The translations under genes were made by a program, and so were the position numbers. Shown piece by piece: positions 19,561 to 29,963 of a stretch of DNA of 64,000 nucleotides. Under the pieces are notes generated by a model, which was given only the letters and a program-made list of their open reading frames with translations, did not search any database and had not been told where the DNA came from. Numbering within the stretch: position 1 is the first letter of the stretch; the number at the start of each line of letters is the position of its first letter. Source of the DNA: Zymoseptoria tritici IPO323 (lineage: Eukaryota > Ascomycota > Dothideomycetes > Mycosphaerellales > Mycosphaerellaceae); the NCBI RefSeq assembly GCF_000219625.1, contig NC_018215.1, positions 1,240,001 through 1,304,000 of the forward strand, written 5' to 3'.

Positions 19561-22500
19561 TCAAGTATCTCGACCACGCCTCTCTGCCTCAAAGATCTCC
19601 TTTCGAATCTCATACAGCACATCGTCGAACTCCCACTCATCCTCCGGCTTGCCAATGATCATCTTCTTGCAATCTGCCAACACACCTCGCAGACGGCCAA
19701 GGATACTGGCTGGCTGTACGACTTTCTTACTACGTACGGCCGCCGAGTGCTCCTGCGTAAGCTGCTTCTCTGGACTGGCGGCCTCGTGGTCGCTGTCCTC
19801 GTCGGGCTGTTGCACTGGTTGAGATTGGCTTTGCGAATCGCTGGAGCGAGTTCGAAGTGCTGATGCTTCTCCCTGCGATTGTCGGCCTGCTTTCGACTTG
19901 CGCTTCTTACGCGACTTGCCGGGAGCAGGGGTTTCCTCCACACGGCTGATGCTGGAGTCGACCGGTTCGTCGACGCTGCCTGAGCTCATAGCCGAAGCTC
20001 GTCGCTTAACACCCGACACAGACTCCGCTTCGACAGTCTTCGACGATTCTTTGCTCTCGGCCTTCCTCGCCTTCTTGGTCCGTTTGCTTTGAGAGGGCTG
20101 GGCATCTTCAGGACCCTTCTTGTTTGCGGAACTCTGCCTGTTCATTGTGACAACCACTTGGGGAGAGTATGGCTTGGTCTTCTTCTCGGGACTCGGCTGC
20201 GGAGACCGCACCACTTGGCTACTTGCGACAACGATTTCATCCTCGATATCGTCGTCGTTGTCAGCTTCCTGATTTCGGCTTAAAAGACCAGTCCAGAATG
20301 ACTTGAATGGCGACTGTTTCTGTTTCTTTGCCGAAGAAGCCTTCTCGGCACTGCGCTTCCGTTTTTTGCTCTCCCCGTGACTTTGTGGAGTGCTCGCACT
20401 GACAACGTCGGGTGTGTTATCTTCGGAGCGTTGAATCATGGAGTCTTCGATTCTGGACGGAGTCGGCGGGGTATTCTTCGGGCTTTCGAAAGAGCGGGCA
20501 GGCTCAGACGCCTCCTCGGTGGCCTTTTCGGGAGAGCTTTCCACAACAGTAGTCTCGTCGACTGCAGCTGCAGCTTCTCGTCGAAGTTGATCCGCTGGCA
20601 GCGCTGTGTCGGATGGCAAATCCGAGCCTAAGACCGCAGCTGAGGTTTCTGAGGCCGAATCTGCATGGCCGGATATCTCGTTGTCACCCTCCTCCTCTAC
20701 AGCTTCTACCTGCTCCACGACACGCGTTTGGACCCGTGGTCTGCTATCATCGTCTCGTGGAGGCGACGAAGGGGGGTCACAGTCCGTGTCATAGGCGTCT
20801 TCGTCATCATCGTCGACCTGCGCGTTGGCATCGACGACTGCAGTAGCGCGAGGAGTGGGAGATGAGGGAAGATCGTCGCTCATTGGATTCGCGTCCGCTG
20901 GCCCTGTCGGCGTCCCTTCGTTATTCTCGTTCTCTGCGTGCGGAAGGCCGGAAGTGAAGTTCAATTTCTTCGCAATGTTCTTGCGTGCAGCACTGGACTT
21001 CATGGCAGGACTGGATGACATTCCTGGAAACATTTGCGCGTCGCCACGCTGCCTCTCTTTGACCTCCTTTTGATGTTCCGTCAAGACCTGAGATTCTTCG
21101 CTGTTGTACGAGACGGGCGAAGAGTCGATGGGAGCGAACTGAATCTGAGAATCGTCATGGCGAAGTTTGGGAGCGGCCTTCGCCTTGGCGGGTGTTGATC
21201 GGGTGGAAGAGCCTCCCAACACCGCCGCGGCATCGTATGGAAGTCCATGCACGGCGAGATGCTGCTTGATCAAGAAGTTCTCAGGAGACTGATTTCGGAT
21301 CAGACGAGGGGTGGAGCGAGGTGCCGGCGAAAACTCGAAGCGAGATGTCGGAACGCTTGCTGACTGCGATTCCGCGAACACCGGGAGCGATGCTACCTCC
21401 GAATCAGCCTGCTCTTGTGGGAGACCAGGGAGAGAGAGATCCGCTTGGAGACTCCTGGCACGGAGAACAGCCACCAGATTAGGAGGATATTCCAAAGCTG
21501 TTCCATTACCGAAGGACGAGTTCCAAAAGAGTATCGAGTTGTTGACAATAACTTTGCTCGGGCTGGACAACGCAGAGACCATCAGTTGGTCGACTGCTTT
21601 TAGGAGCGCACTGTCTTGCTTCGGCATGCTCTTCAATAGCAATGCCACCTCCGACCACAGCCGGTCAACGCGATGAGCAGCGGCAGCGTTGGATGCAGCT
21701 CCAGTGATTGGATAGACTAATCGCTGCGCATCCGCAATCCACACAGAAAGTCCATTCTTTACGTTGGAGAGAGCCGAAGACAAGATTTGCGTGGGACAGC
21801 GCCGCAGGAATTTGGTGAGCGCGGTGAGGGCATCGTCCCAAAGCTTCGACGAAGCTCCAGATGCAGTGCCAGCCTCACGGTAAGCTCGTGCCAGGATCCG
21901 GTCCACTGCCTTATATACGCAATCAAATGGGTCAAGCGAGCTGTTTTTTGAGGGTTCGAGACTCACGACCCACAGTACCTTTCGGCTCGTCTCAAGCTCT
22001 TGTCGACTATGCGGCCAGACGCCATGATCCAAGAGGCCCGCCGCAATGTGCAACAGTGTCGGCACAGGCAGATCGTCGAGTGTCTGGATCAAAGACTTGG
22101 CCAGCGGCTCCATCACACCCAAGGCCACGCCTCCATTCCCTGCGTGATGCTTGGCTGATCTGCAAGCGGCCTCGAGAAGCTCACGAGCCCTTGCTAAGCA
22201 GTCGGAGGTCGCGTCCGTGAGGGCCAGTCCGTCGGAAAGTATGTTGAGCGAAGTGCGAAGCGTCAGCCCCAGAACGCTGGTATCGTGGCTGGTGCACGAC
22301 GCTGGAGGGTTGTCGAGTACTGCGATAGCTCTGTCCGCGACGCCTTGCCAGACAATGCTGGCGACACGATCTGAGGCGCCAACGCGTTGCAAGGCTGCGC
22401 AGAATCGCATCGATCGATGGAGCAAACCTAGCGTGGAAGCGGAAGAGCTCTTTGCTGTCGAGAAAAGATGCAAAAACCAGGCCACAAAGTCATCGTAGAA

Positions 22501-24762
22501 GGGGCCCATCTGGAACGCGATCGGAGGTTGATAGTAAAGTGCGTACAAGAATGCGAAGGGCGCGTGAGCGGATACAGCGTGCTTCGAGCTGCGATGTGAT
22601 GGTGTTGGTGCGGCCTCTAGCTCATCCGCGCTCGTCCTGGAAAGTATGTCGTCTCCGAAATGGCCAACGCCTATAGATGTCACCGCGCTCTCGAGCAGTA
22701 GGCGGTACCGCGCAACCCATACGAAGTCTTCCATATTCTGTTGATCCTTGGTCGTGGAGTTCCAGATGCGCCGGAAGAAGTTGACCAGTTGTGCAATTGC
22801 CTCCTTCAGTTCGTTGGATGCTTTGACTTCTTGACTTCCTGCCTCGGTCACTGCTTGCAACATGAGACGCCATGTATCATCGACCAGCTCGTTGCTTTGC
22901 GCGGGCGACCACATGCCTGCAATGATCATTGGCTCCAGTACTTTGATGATCTTCCCAAGGCGGGATCGTATCCATCGAGGGTCAAGCCTTGGAAGATTTG
23001 CCGGCGTGATGGCATCGGGCTCCATGGCAGCATTGATGTTCCAGACGCCAGTCCTGCTCTGAAGAAGTCCGTGGAGTACGCGACAGGCGTTGAGCTGCCC
23101 TCGGCTGCCAGCTTTGATCATCTTTGTTAGTATTGGTCCGACATAGAGATCCCAGGCCGGATCCAATTCCTCGTGCGACAGTGCTGGCCGTAGTGCATAG
23201 TGGAGCAAGTTGCAGTAGCTGTCTAGAGCAAATTGGCGCAGGTACTGAGCAGTCTTGTCGTTCCCGCGCTTCTCCAGCCCGACCACAATGGGCACGGTCA
23301 ACATGGACCGCATTGTCTCCGTGGTGGACGAGTCAGGCATGACTGAGAACACCAACTTGTTCCAAGCCATGTTTGCCTGATGCTTGACTGCCATGTCGCC
23401 CGAGTTCAGACACTTTTGCAAAGTCAACAACCAAGATCTGAACTTCGGCCATTTGTCGATTGGTTTCCGCTTGCAACGAAAAAACATGATAACTGCTGAC
23501 CAGATCCGAGGTACTAACGAAGCCAGCTCTTTGTCGCCACACATTTGCATCAGTCGCAGGTTGACGAAGTCTCCATAACTTCGGCCATCCTCCATCTCTT
23601 TCTCGCAAATCTCATGCAGGATCTTGGTTGCCTGCTGGTTTGTTCCCAGGGAAAGAGATGCTTGCGCGCATGCCTCGATCGCTCGAGCGCGTACATCCTT
23701 CACACTGCTCATCATACCATGGAACATGTGCTCGATCCAGTCCCGCATCCGGTTCAGCATCGTGCTCGGTGCCTTCTCGATGAGTCTCTGGAATATGATG
23801 AGACGTCCGGCGATTGCAGTATTGCCCGAGCATCGGGTCTCAACTGTTTGCAGTGCGGTGACGAGCTTATCCACCCTCGAGGCATTCAGCGTGCTCAGGT
23901 TGTATCGCTGTTGGCAGAGAATGAAGAGATGGCTCTTCACAATTGACTTGGGCATTTCCGGCTGCTCCAGGACGAAGATCGATCGGTCGATGATGAAGGC
24001 CCGGAAGTCATCGTCTAATGCCTCTGCCACCTCCACATTATGCAAGAGAGCGCATGCGAGCTGCAAAGACTGAGTGACCATGTGCGAGTCAAGTTTACCG
24101 GTGGAGTCCTTCCAAGCCATGTCTCTGGTCATGAATTGCATCAGAAGCTGGATCTTCTCCACGATGGCCTGGGGCTCTGGAACGCCGTCATATGTTCTCA
24201 AGGCTCCATTGAGCGCCAGATACGCGTCCCGTCGCCCATCACGCGAAGAACCTTCCAGGAGTCTGATGATTGACTGAAGCATTGCGCGGAAGCTGCCAGG
24301 AACCTGAGGAGAAAAGACGCTAATCTTGCTTTCGAGGTCGTCCGGAGTTAGAGGCAGAAGCTCGTTCGAAGGCTTCAGAATCGACTTCAGCGGTTTGGCA
24401 GCACGGATCAGTGACAGCTGTCGTGGAAAGTGAGGTCTCGGAGAGCCAGTGTGCGCTGTTTGGGAGTGGTACGTTGGATGAGGTGAGAAGTCGACCTTTT
24501 TCACTGCAGTCGAGCCTCGAAGCTGTGAAGATGTCGGTGATGATCTCGGTGGCGGCGTATCGGTAGAAGAGCTCTTCAATTTGGTGCTGGAGGCGTCAAC
24601 GTCCGGCTCTTGATGGCCTTCTTCGAGGAATCGCAAGGCATCATCAACGTCGGTGGAAACGTCTCTCGGTGGTGTCGGCGGCCGGGCGGACATGGAAGAG
24701 AAGACGGAGGACGAAGTGACCGGCGACGACATGTTTCCTGCGTCCAGGGCAGAAGATGGCAA
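19561..24762 (-). CDS. rif1: Rif1, telomere and replication-timing protein
   Basis: Single exon, 1733 residues; a second in-frame ATG at 24732 is an alternative start. Residues 89-92 (KVDF) form an RVxF motif and 127-130 (SILK) a SILK motif, the two docking sites by which Rif1 recruits protein phosphatase 1. They are followed by an alpha-helical HEAT-like region (about 150-1150), including the Rif1 N-terminal core around RAIEACAQASLSL and WPKFRSWLLTLQKCL. The rest is disordered, acidic then basic with many SP sites and KKRKR nuclear signals, and ends in a short folded tail (EWEFDDVLYEIRKEIFEAE). Rif1 limits telomere lengthening and delays origin firing. It shares a 339-bp promoter with ric8. 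Confidence 0.9.
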   Translation of the reverse strand: MPSSALDAGNMSSPVTSSSVFSSMSARPPTPPRDVSTDVDDALRFLEEGHQEPDVDASSTKLKSSSTDTPPPRSSPTSSQLRGSTAVKKVDFSPHPTYHSQTAHTGSPRPHFPRQLSLIRAAKPLKSILKPSNELLPLTPDDLESKISVFSPQVPGSFRAMLQSIIRLLEGSSRDGRRDAYLALNGALRTYDGVPEPQAIVEKIQLLMQFMTRDMAWKDSTGKLDSHMVTQSLQLACALLHNVEVAEALDDDFRAFIIDRSIFVLEQPEMPKSIVKSHLFILCQQRYNLSTLNASRVDKLVTALQTVETRCSGNTAIAGRLIIFQRLIEKAPSTMLNRMRDWIEHMFHGMMSSVKDVRARAIEACAQASLSLGTNQQATKILHEICEKEMEDGRSYGDFVNLRLMQMCGDKELASLVPRIWSAVIMFFRCKRKPIDKWPKFRSWLLTLQKCLNSGDMAVKHQANMAWNKLVFSVMPDSSTTETMRSMLTVPIVVGLEKRGNDKTAQYLRQFALDSYCNLLHYALRPALSHEELDPAWDLYVGPILTKMIKAGSRGQLNACRVLHGLLQSRTGVWNINAAMEPDAITPANLPRLDPRWIRSRLGKIIKVLEPMIIAGMWSPAQSNELVDDTWRLMLQAVTEAGSQEVKASNELKEAIAQLVNFFRRIWNSTTKDQQNMEDFVWVARYRLLLESAVTSIGVGHFGDDILSRTSADELEAAPTPSHRSSKHAVSAHAPFAFLYALYYQPPIAFQMGPFYDDFVAWFLHLFSTAKSSSASTLGLLHRSMRFCAALQRVGASDRVASIVWQGVADRAIAVLDNPPASCTSHDTSVLGLTLRTSLNILSDGLALTDATSDCLARARELLEAACRSAKHHAGNGGVALGVMEPLAKSLIQTLDDLPVPTLLHIAAGLLDHGVWPHSRQELETSRKVLWVVSLEPSKNSSLDPFDCVYKAVDRILARAYREAGTASGASSKLWDDALTALTKFLRRCPTQILSSALSNVKNGLSVWIADAQRLVYPITGAASNAAAAHRVDRLWSEVALLLKSMPKQDSALLKAVDQLMVSALSSPSKVIVNNSILFWNSSFGNGTALEYPPNLVAVLRARSLQADLSLPGLPQEQADSEVASLPVFAESQSASVPTSRFEFSPAPRSTPRLIRNQSPENFLIKQHLAVHGLPYDAAAVLGGSSTRSTPAKAKAAPKLRHDDSQIQFAPIDSSPVSYNSEESQVLTEHQKEVKERQRGDAQMFPGMSSSPAMKSSAARKNIAKKLNFTSGLPHAENENNEGTPTGPADANPMSDDLPSSPTPRATAVVDANAQVDDDDEDAYDTDCDPPSSPPRDDDSRPRVQTRVVEQVEAVEEEGDNEISGHADSASETSAAVLGSDLPSDTALPADQLRREAAAAVDETTVVESSPEKATEEASEPARSFESPKNTPPTPSRIEDSMIQRSEDNTPDVVSASTPQSHGESKKRKRSAEKASSAKKQKQSPFKSFWTGLLSRNQEADNDDDIEDEIVVASSQVVRSPQPSPEKKTKPYSPQVVVTMNRQSSANKKGPEDAQPSQSKRTKKARKAESKESSKTVEAESVSGVKRRASAMSSGSVDEPVDSSISRVEETPAPGKSRKKRKSKAGRQSQGEASALRTRSSDSQSQSQPVQQPDEDSDHEAASPEKQLTQEHSAAVRSKKVVQPASILGRLRGVLADCKKMIIGKPEDEWEFDDVLYEIRKEIFEAERRGRDT

Positions 24763-25101
24763 TCAAGACAGCGCAATCATATCGAGCAAGGTCCTCTACA
24801 ACGCCTGCTGCTGGAAGTGGTGCAGGACGGAGGTGGCAGAAGGGACGATGGACGAAGAATCGAGGGTCCGCTAACGTCGCGTGAAGCGCGGATCGGGAAG
24901 ACGCGTCTCGTGATTAATTGGAGGTTGGCAAGAGCGAGCAGCGTGGGTGCCTCAGGCATCAACTGGAGACCCATCGAATAACTGCCGAAGCAAGACCCCA
25001 TTAGAACACATCAACCTCTCAGAGAAGACCCATCCGATACGCTGATTCCGGGCCTCACGAGATCACGCAACCTGTTCAGTCGCTCCAGGTTTTCCATTCG
25101 C
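24763..25101. promoter_or_regulatory. Divergent promoter of rif1 and ric8
   Basis: The two start codons face away from each other across 339 bp (369 if the inner rif1 ATG is used). No specific box could be assigned. Confidence 0.5.
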
Positions 25102-26646
25102 ATGACCGCGGTCATGCAACGCCAGAATGGAGGCACCGCTGGCACCGCAGAAGTGGACCGATTGCTGCTCGAACTTGAGAAGAACCTCGAAGGCGCGAAG
25201 CTCTCTTTGCAACGTGAGATGTCTCACTTTGTTCACTCTTGTCCTTGCTGATGACATGTACAGAACAGCAAGACCTGTTGAGTCAACTGAAGGTCCTAGG
25301 CCGTATTGCAGACAACGCCAGCCCAATCTTCACAAAGCGGGCAAGTTAGTTATGTCACAGAAACGCCTCGAGCGAATACTCATCGCATCTTCTAGGGTAT
25401 TACCGTACTTTCAAAATATGGTCTTGATCGAGACGATGCTCCAGACACATCTCGCGAAGCTCTGCGATGCCTAGCAAACGCCTTTTACCTCAACGAGCCG
25501 TGCCGTCAAACGTTCGTCGATCTTGGATATGCACCAAAAGCTGCGGAAAGGCTCAAAGTCGACAACCGAGACGACGAATTCCTCGTCGCACGAATGCTGT
25601 TCCTCCTGACATATAAAACGAAAATCGACTTTGGCGCCCTCATCAATCAACATCAGCTTGCGGAAAGCATAAATCAACATATCGCCAGACACGCCAAGCG
25701 CTTCTCGAAACCAGAGCGTACGAGCTCTGCCACCTCACCGATGCATGATATGTCGATGACTGAGACTTTGAAACTGTTGTACAACATTATACACCACTAC
25801 CCTGACCAGGGCTCGAGGTTCTTGCCATCGATCGAGCCTTTGATCAACATCATCTTGTATTTCCCTTTACAAGAACAACCTCTTCAGCCCCCGATCACAT
25901 CCGCTCTAAATGCGTTGGGAAAATTGGATCTTCAAGCCACGGAACCTGGAGCGAAAGTGGAGCAAGAGTCGAGTGTGAGTCCTTTGTTCCCACAATCTGA
26001 CCCGAAGTCCGTGATCGAGCGCTTGACTTTCATCCTGGACGGCGCCATCCGGCATCAAGCCGAGAAGGACATTGATGAGGCTGCAGCAACCTTGTGTGCT
26101 TTGTTGATACTAGGGTATGAGCTTGGAACACAGGAGACAAAATCATGGATGCAACAACTTCTTCTTCCAACCAGCGAAGATCGCGAGAGGCCACTCGGAC
26201 AAGGCAACACGCTGGCCTCTCGTCTGCTGCGACTTTCATGCTCGCCAGTCCTGCCGAGGCTACGCATTGTTATCTCAAGCTTGCTGTTTGAGCTCAGCGA
26301 CAAGGACCCTGACAGGTTCATCAAGAACATCGGCTACGGCTTTGCATCAGGCTTCCTCACGAGTAAGAACATCCAGATACCACGCACTGCTATGGATTCC
26401 GGCAGCACAGAAAGTGACGGCGTTACGGGAACTGGGTTCGACATCAATCCCGTTACCGGTCAGCGACTGAGCGCAGAGAGAGCGAATGCACCAAAAGTCA
26501 AAGAAATGACGGATGAGGAAAAGGAGCGCGAGGCTGAGAAGCTCTTCGTTCTCTTCGAACGACTCAAGGCGACCGGTGTCATGAACGTGCAGAATCCTGT
26601 GGAGCAGGCTATCCAAGAAGGAAGATTTGAGGAACTGGATGACTGA
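25102..26646 (+). CDS. ric8: Ric8 / synembryn, G-alpha chaperone and exchange factor
   Basis: Exons 25102-25213, 25264-25340 and 25396-26646 give 479 residues. Intron 1 is 50 bp (GTGAGA, CTGAT branch). Intron 2 (55 bp) fits only with a GC donor: exon ends CGG, then GCAAGT; using the GT three bases on breaks the frame. A later start at 25114 is possible. The helical-repeat protein shows REALRCLANAFYLN, RMLFLLTYKTKIDF, and the conserved tail FDINPVTGQRLSAE, MTDEEKEREAEKLFVLFERL and NPVEQAIQEGRFEELDD. Ric8 folds and activates heterotrimeric G-alpha subunits at the membrane and cytosol; in filamentous fungi it is needed for growth and conidiation. Firm on family. Confidence 0.92.
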
Positions 26647-26864
26647 ACTCACTGGACACGAGATCATTGAGTATTTGAATATTCATACTTGGACTACACT
26701 TTCCCATATTTACCTTGGAGTCAAGGATATACACACATTGTGTCGTCCACAGGCGCATCTCATGTCTGATCTATGCTCTTCCGGAATCCTGGGGAAAGCT
26801 GCGCAGTGCCTCCCATTTGCGGATTCGACGCTTTTCTGGACCTTCGGCAACCATGCTGCGGCTA

Positions 26865-27755
26865 TCACACAGCCCAATGGACTCCGCACGCCATTCGTCG
26901 GTCACACTTGCTCCAGCGCTGTAGGAAAACTTCTGTACCTTCGATGAAGCCATGGTTGAAAGCGGCTGATGCAATCTCGGCCTCCTGATTCTCGACCGTC
27001 TGCGCCGATGGGACTTCCCTCTCAGAATTGTCACCGGGCAGTGCCTCGACCCAGTTCTGTATTGGAACACGATCAACGAAACCTGCGATCTCTGCCTCCT
27101 GACTGAGACGATACCCATTATCGGCGTAATCGAGGAAGCCAGACTCGAGGTCATCGTCGCGCGCAAGTCGTAGCGTCATTTCCGCAATCACATTCAGGTC
27201 AATGAAAGCATGAAGGAGATCCGATCCCAGCTCGGCGCGGATGTCAGAAAGATTTGCGCACGACTCTTCCCACTGCTGCTCCAGTCCCTCCATCTCTGCT
27301 TCGATCTTGGATCTTGCTTTCCAGGAGACGGCTAGCCTGGCCCGTAAGGCCCTGACCTCTGGCTCCGGCAGACGGTTGTCTTTTGGACGGGTTGTTCCAT
27401 CGAGGTGATAGTCGTCGTCATGGATTTGGCTATGGAGTGCTTGCAGTCTCTTGTCAAGCGCTCGAAGTCGGATTCGAGTGTGAAGCGCTTGATGCTCTTC
27501 TTTTTGGAGGACTAGCAGCTTTTCAGCGAGAAGGCCGGCTTGGTCTCGAGAAATCACCACTCCCTTTCCTCTGAGGCGCGGTGACCGTCTCCAAAGCTTG
27601 TGGCTCCTTCTCTCCGGCCGGCTTTTGGTGAGTCTCATGGGTTTCTGCTCGGCGGTGGCGGCTTTGCTATGAGTAGAGGCGAAGTTCTTCGCGACGGCAA
27701 AGCTCTTCTTAATTGTCTGGAGCGCGGCTCCCGCAGCGGCTCTGCAACAGTTCAT
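26865..27755 (-). CDS. Coiled-coil protein of unknown function, frameshifted paralogue of the next gene
   Basis: 296 residues as it reads, rich in Arg, Glu and Leu, helical in the middle (about residues 75-180). The part LESGFLDYADNGYRLS followed by GFVDRVPIQNWVEALP matches the neighbour at 28101 (LESGFLDYPDDGYRLS, PVDHVRIANWIETV). After about position 26909 the similarity continues in another frame (AESIGLCDSRSMVAEGPEKR, stop at 26771) while this frame ends in unrelated residues. One extra base near 26901-26909 would explain it; no intron with the right phase was found. Thus the true C-terminus is probably altered or the gene is a recent pseudogene. I do not recognise the family. Confidence 0.55.
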   Translation of the reverse strand: MNCCRAAAGAALQTIKKSFAVAKNFASTHSKAATAEQKPMRLTKSRPERRSHKLWRRSPRLRGKGVVISRDQAGLLAEKLLVLQKEEHQALHTRIRLRALDKRLQALHSQIHDDDYHLDGTTRPKDNRLPEPEVRALRARLAVSWKARSKIEAEMEGLEQQWEESCANLSDIRAELGSDLLHAFIDLNVIAEMTLRLARDDDLESGFLDYADNGYRLSQEAEIAGFVDRVPIQNWVEALPGDNSEREVPSAQTVENQEAEIASAAFNHGFIEGTEVFLQRWSKCDRRMACGVHWAV

Positions 27756-28100
27756 TGCGAGGCGGACGATTAGCTCGACGGAGTCTCAGGTCTCTGTCAC
27801 GAGCTGGCAATGCGCAATGATTGTGGGCTTGGTAAGTTCTGTTATGTCAAACAGAATGGACCGAAACATTGGACTGACGAAATTTTCCAGAACCATGTTC
27901 CGTTTTCTGAGCCTCTCGAACAAAGCTCAGGCTATACCACAGGATGTGTCGTGCACGCTTTGTCTATGGACACGTGAATGCCATGATATTCATCAACCTT
28001 GTGTTCGATGCAAGGCATCGATAACAACTTTCTGGACTGGACGATCACGAGAATACGACGGTCTGATACATGATATCGACGGTATATGGCATAAATTCTG
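27756..28100. other. Intergenic between the two coiled-coil paralogues
   Basis: Promoter of the first paralogue and 3' end of the second. Nothing further seen. Confidence 0.45.
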
Positions 28101-29501
28101 CTATGGACGAAAGAACGGCAAGCAGGCAAACAACTCCACGGTGTGCACCGCATCCTCCTCAGTATATTTCTGACCCTCAGACTTGGCTTCCAGAGAAGCG
28201 CTAGGTCTCTGTCCAAGCCCCTGGGACCGCAACGATGCCTCCCACTTCATGATTCGACGCCGCTCAGGACCTTCCGCCACCATGCTCCGGCTATCGCACA
28301 TCTCAATAGACTCCGCATCCCAGTCCTCGATGGTGCCGGCTGCCTCACCCTCGATCTGGTCTTCGATCTCAATCTCATGCGACGAGACTGTCTCAATCCA
28401 ATTCGCTATTCGAACGTGGTCGACTGGACCTGCATCATCCTTTGCCTCGCTCAGACGATAGCCGTCATCCGGATAGTCCAGGAATCCGGATTCGAGTTCG
28501 GCATCTCGTAAGTCGAGCCCGGCAGCTAAGGCAGCATCTTTGGCCTGATAGTATTCCTCTTCTGCTTTGGCAAACTCCTGCGTGAGGCGTCGAGTCTCGT
28601 TGAAATGGCGGAGATACATCTCCTGGACATCCTCGACCTCTTCTCCGGCTTCAAGCTTTCGCTGATGCCGAGCTTCCTCCTCCTCGAACTTGTTGAATCG
28701 AGCTTCGAACGCCTGGTCTGCTTTGTCGGCTGCGGTCGCCGCGTTCCCGAAAGCGACTCTGGCCCAGAATTGCTGGTGGTCCTTCTCCTTTTCTCGGAGT
28801 CGCTCAGGGTAATCTTCCTCATGGTCTGAATTTTCGGAACGTGACTCTGGTCCAGAAGCCGCGTCTGAACAGTCCGTCCCGAGGTCCGGAGTCGACAAGC
28901 AGACTCCTAGGCTCACCGTGCCCTCTGGTAGACCTTCTCCTTTCGTCGGCGGGGCCGTGGTTTTGATCATCCCTTGTTCAACCAGACTATCTCCAAGGAG
29001 CTGGCACAGCTCTGCTCTCAGAGGTTTGAGATCTTCATCGAGGAGCTCTATCTCATACATCACATCTACCTGCTTGGCGTCGAATTCCTTCCTCTTCCGG
29101 ATGATCTTTTTTATCTTTTTCGAACTCAACTCCTCCGCCATCGTCTTGGCTTCGGCATTACGAGTCTGCTCAAGCTGGTCGTGCGTTTCAAGATAGGCAT
29201 CCCACAATTGCGAGTTTCCCTCTCGCAGAGCAGTGAGCCGTCTATCCAATAGATCGCGTTCACGTTCGTGTGAGCGAATCGTCTCCGTCAGCTCCTTGAT
29301 GCGGCCGAGCTGCTCTCCGAAGATGTAGAATTTGCTGGCCTTGGATGTCTTGCTCCTCGGATGGCAGACTCGCTTCATAATACGCTTGCATCGAGCGACT
29401 TGCGCTCGTCCGCATTGCGCCATTGCGCCCCTCAGTGTCTGATCGACCATGTTCAAAATTTGCTGGATATTATATTGCGGAGGCGATCTGTCTTGCGGCA
29501 A
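28101..29501 (-). CDS. Coiled-coil protein of unknown function
   Basis: Single exon, 466 residues. Long charged helices (about residues 65-130 and 255-345) suggest coiled coil; a basic cluster (KKIKKIIRKRK) sits between. The C-terminal third carries the block shared with the gene at 26865: LESGFLDYPDDGYRLS, then NWIETV, then AESIEMCDSRSMVAEGPERR. The two genes lie head to tail, 345 bp apart, which fits a tandem duplication with strong divergence of the N-terminal halves. Start choice is uncertain; an internal Met (MVDQTLRGAMAQ) is possible. Not recognised; probably a lineage-specific family. Confidence 0.6.
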   Translation of the reverse strand: MPQDRSPPQYNIQQILNMVDQTLRGAMAQCGRAQVARCKRIMKRVCHPRSKTSKASKFYIFGEQLGRIKELTETIRSHERERDLLDRRLTALREGNSQLWDAYLETHDQLEQTRNAEAKTMAEELSSKKIKKIIRKRKEFDAKQVDVMYEIELLDEDLKPLRAELCQLLGDSLVEQGMIKTTAPPTKGEGLPEGTVSLGVCLSTPDLGTDCSDAASGPESRSENSDHEEDYPERLREKEKDHQQFWARVAFGNAATAADKADQAFEARFNKFEEEEARHQRKLEAGEEVEDVQEMYLRHFNETRRLTQEFAKAEEEYYQAKDAALAAGLDLRDAELESGFLDYPDDGYRLSEAKDDAGPVDHVRIANWIETVSSHEIEIEDQIEGEAAGTIEDWDAESIEMCDSRSMVAEGPERRRIMKWEASLRSQGLGQRPSASLEAKSEGQKYTEEDAVHTVELFACLPFFRP

Positions 29502-29963
29502 GGTTCTGGAGAAGACAAAATGCGAGCACGGAGAAGTGCTCGCTTTAATGTTTGTGGCTCTTTGTTCACGACACCCAAGAACAAACGACTTCTGCTCACA
29601 ATGTCGAGGTGTGGTCTTTGTCTTGAAGAGTGGAAAAGAAGAAGCTGCTGCTTCTCATTTGCAGCGTCGAGTGACGCACGGCACACGGCGCACGGCACAC
29701 AACACCTTGAGACAGATCTCACCCTTCAGATCACTACTGCTCCAGGCTTGGACATGCTCCGAGGCGGTGACTGGGATGAATCAGACCGTTCCATTCACCC
29801 ACGTCGAGGACTGCACGAGACACTCGACACTCGACGCATTATGGCCAATCTCATACCTTAACACTTGATTTGATCTGCTACCCTCCTCGCACTTGAAAAT
29901 GTACTGTTCAAAAGCACATACCTGCAGCCAGGGATCCAGAACTTCCCGAAGTCCAACAACAAC
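29502..29963. other. Divergent promoter region
   Basis: Separates the minus-strand coiled-coil gene from the plus-strand DUF6590 gene. Contains a short cacggc/cacggcg run near 29676-29698. No gene seen. Confidence 0.45.

Noticed and set aside
19522..19863. Plus-strand 113-codon frame at the rif1 3' end
   Set aside because: Overlaps the conserved rif1 tail in antisense; the hydrophobic end is the complement of charged codons.
26900..27000. An intron that would join the two frames of the first coiled-coil paralogue
   Set aside because: The GTACAG to CTACAG candidate is only 20 bp, and other donors are in the wrong phase.
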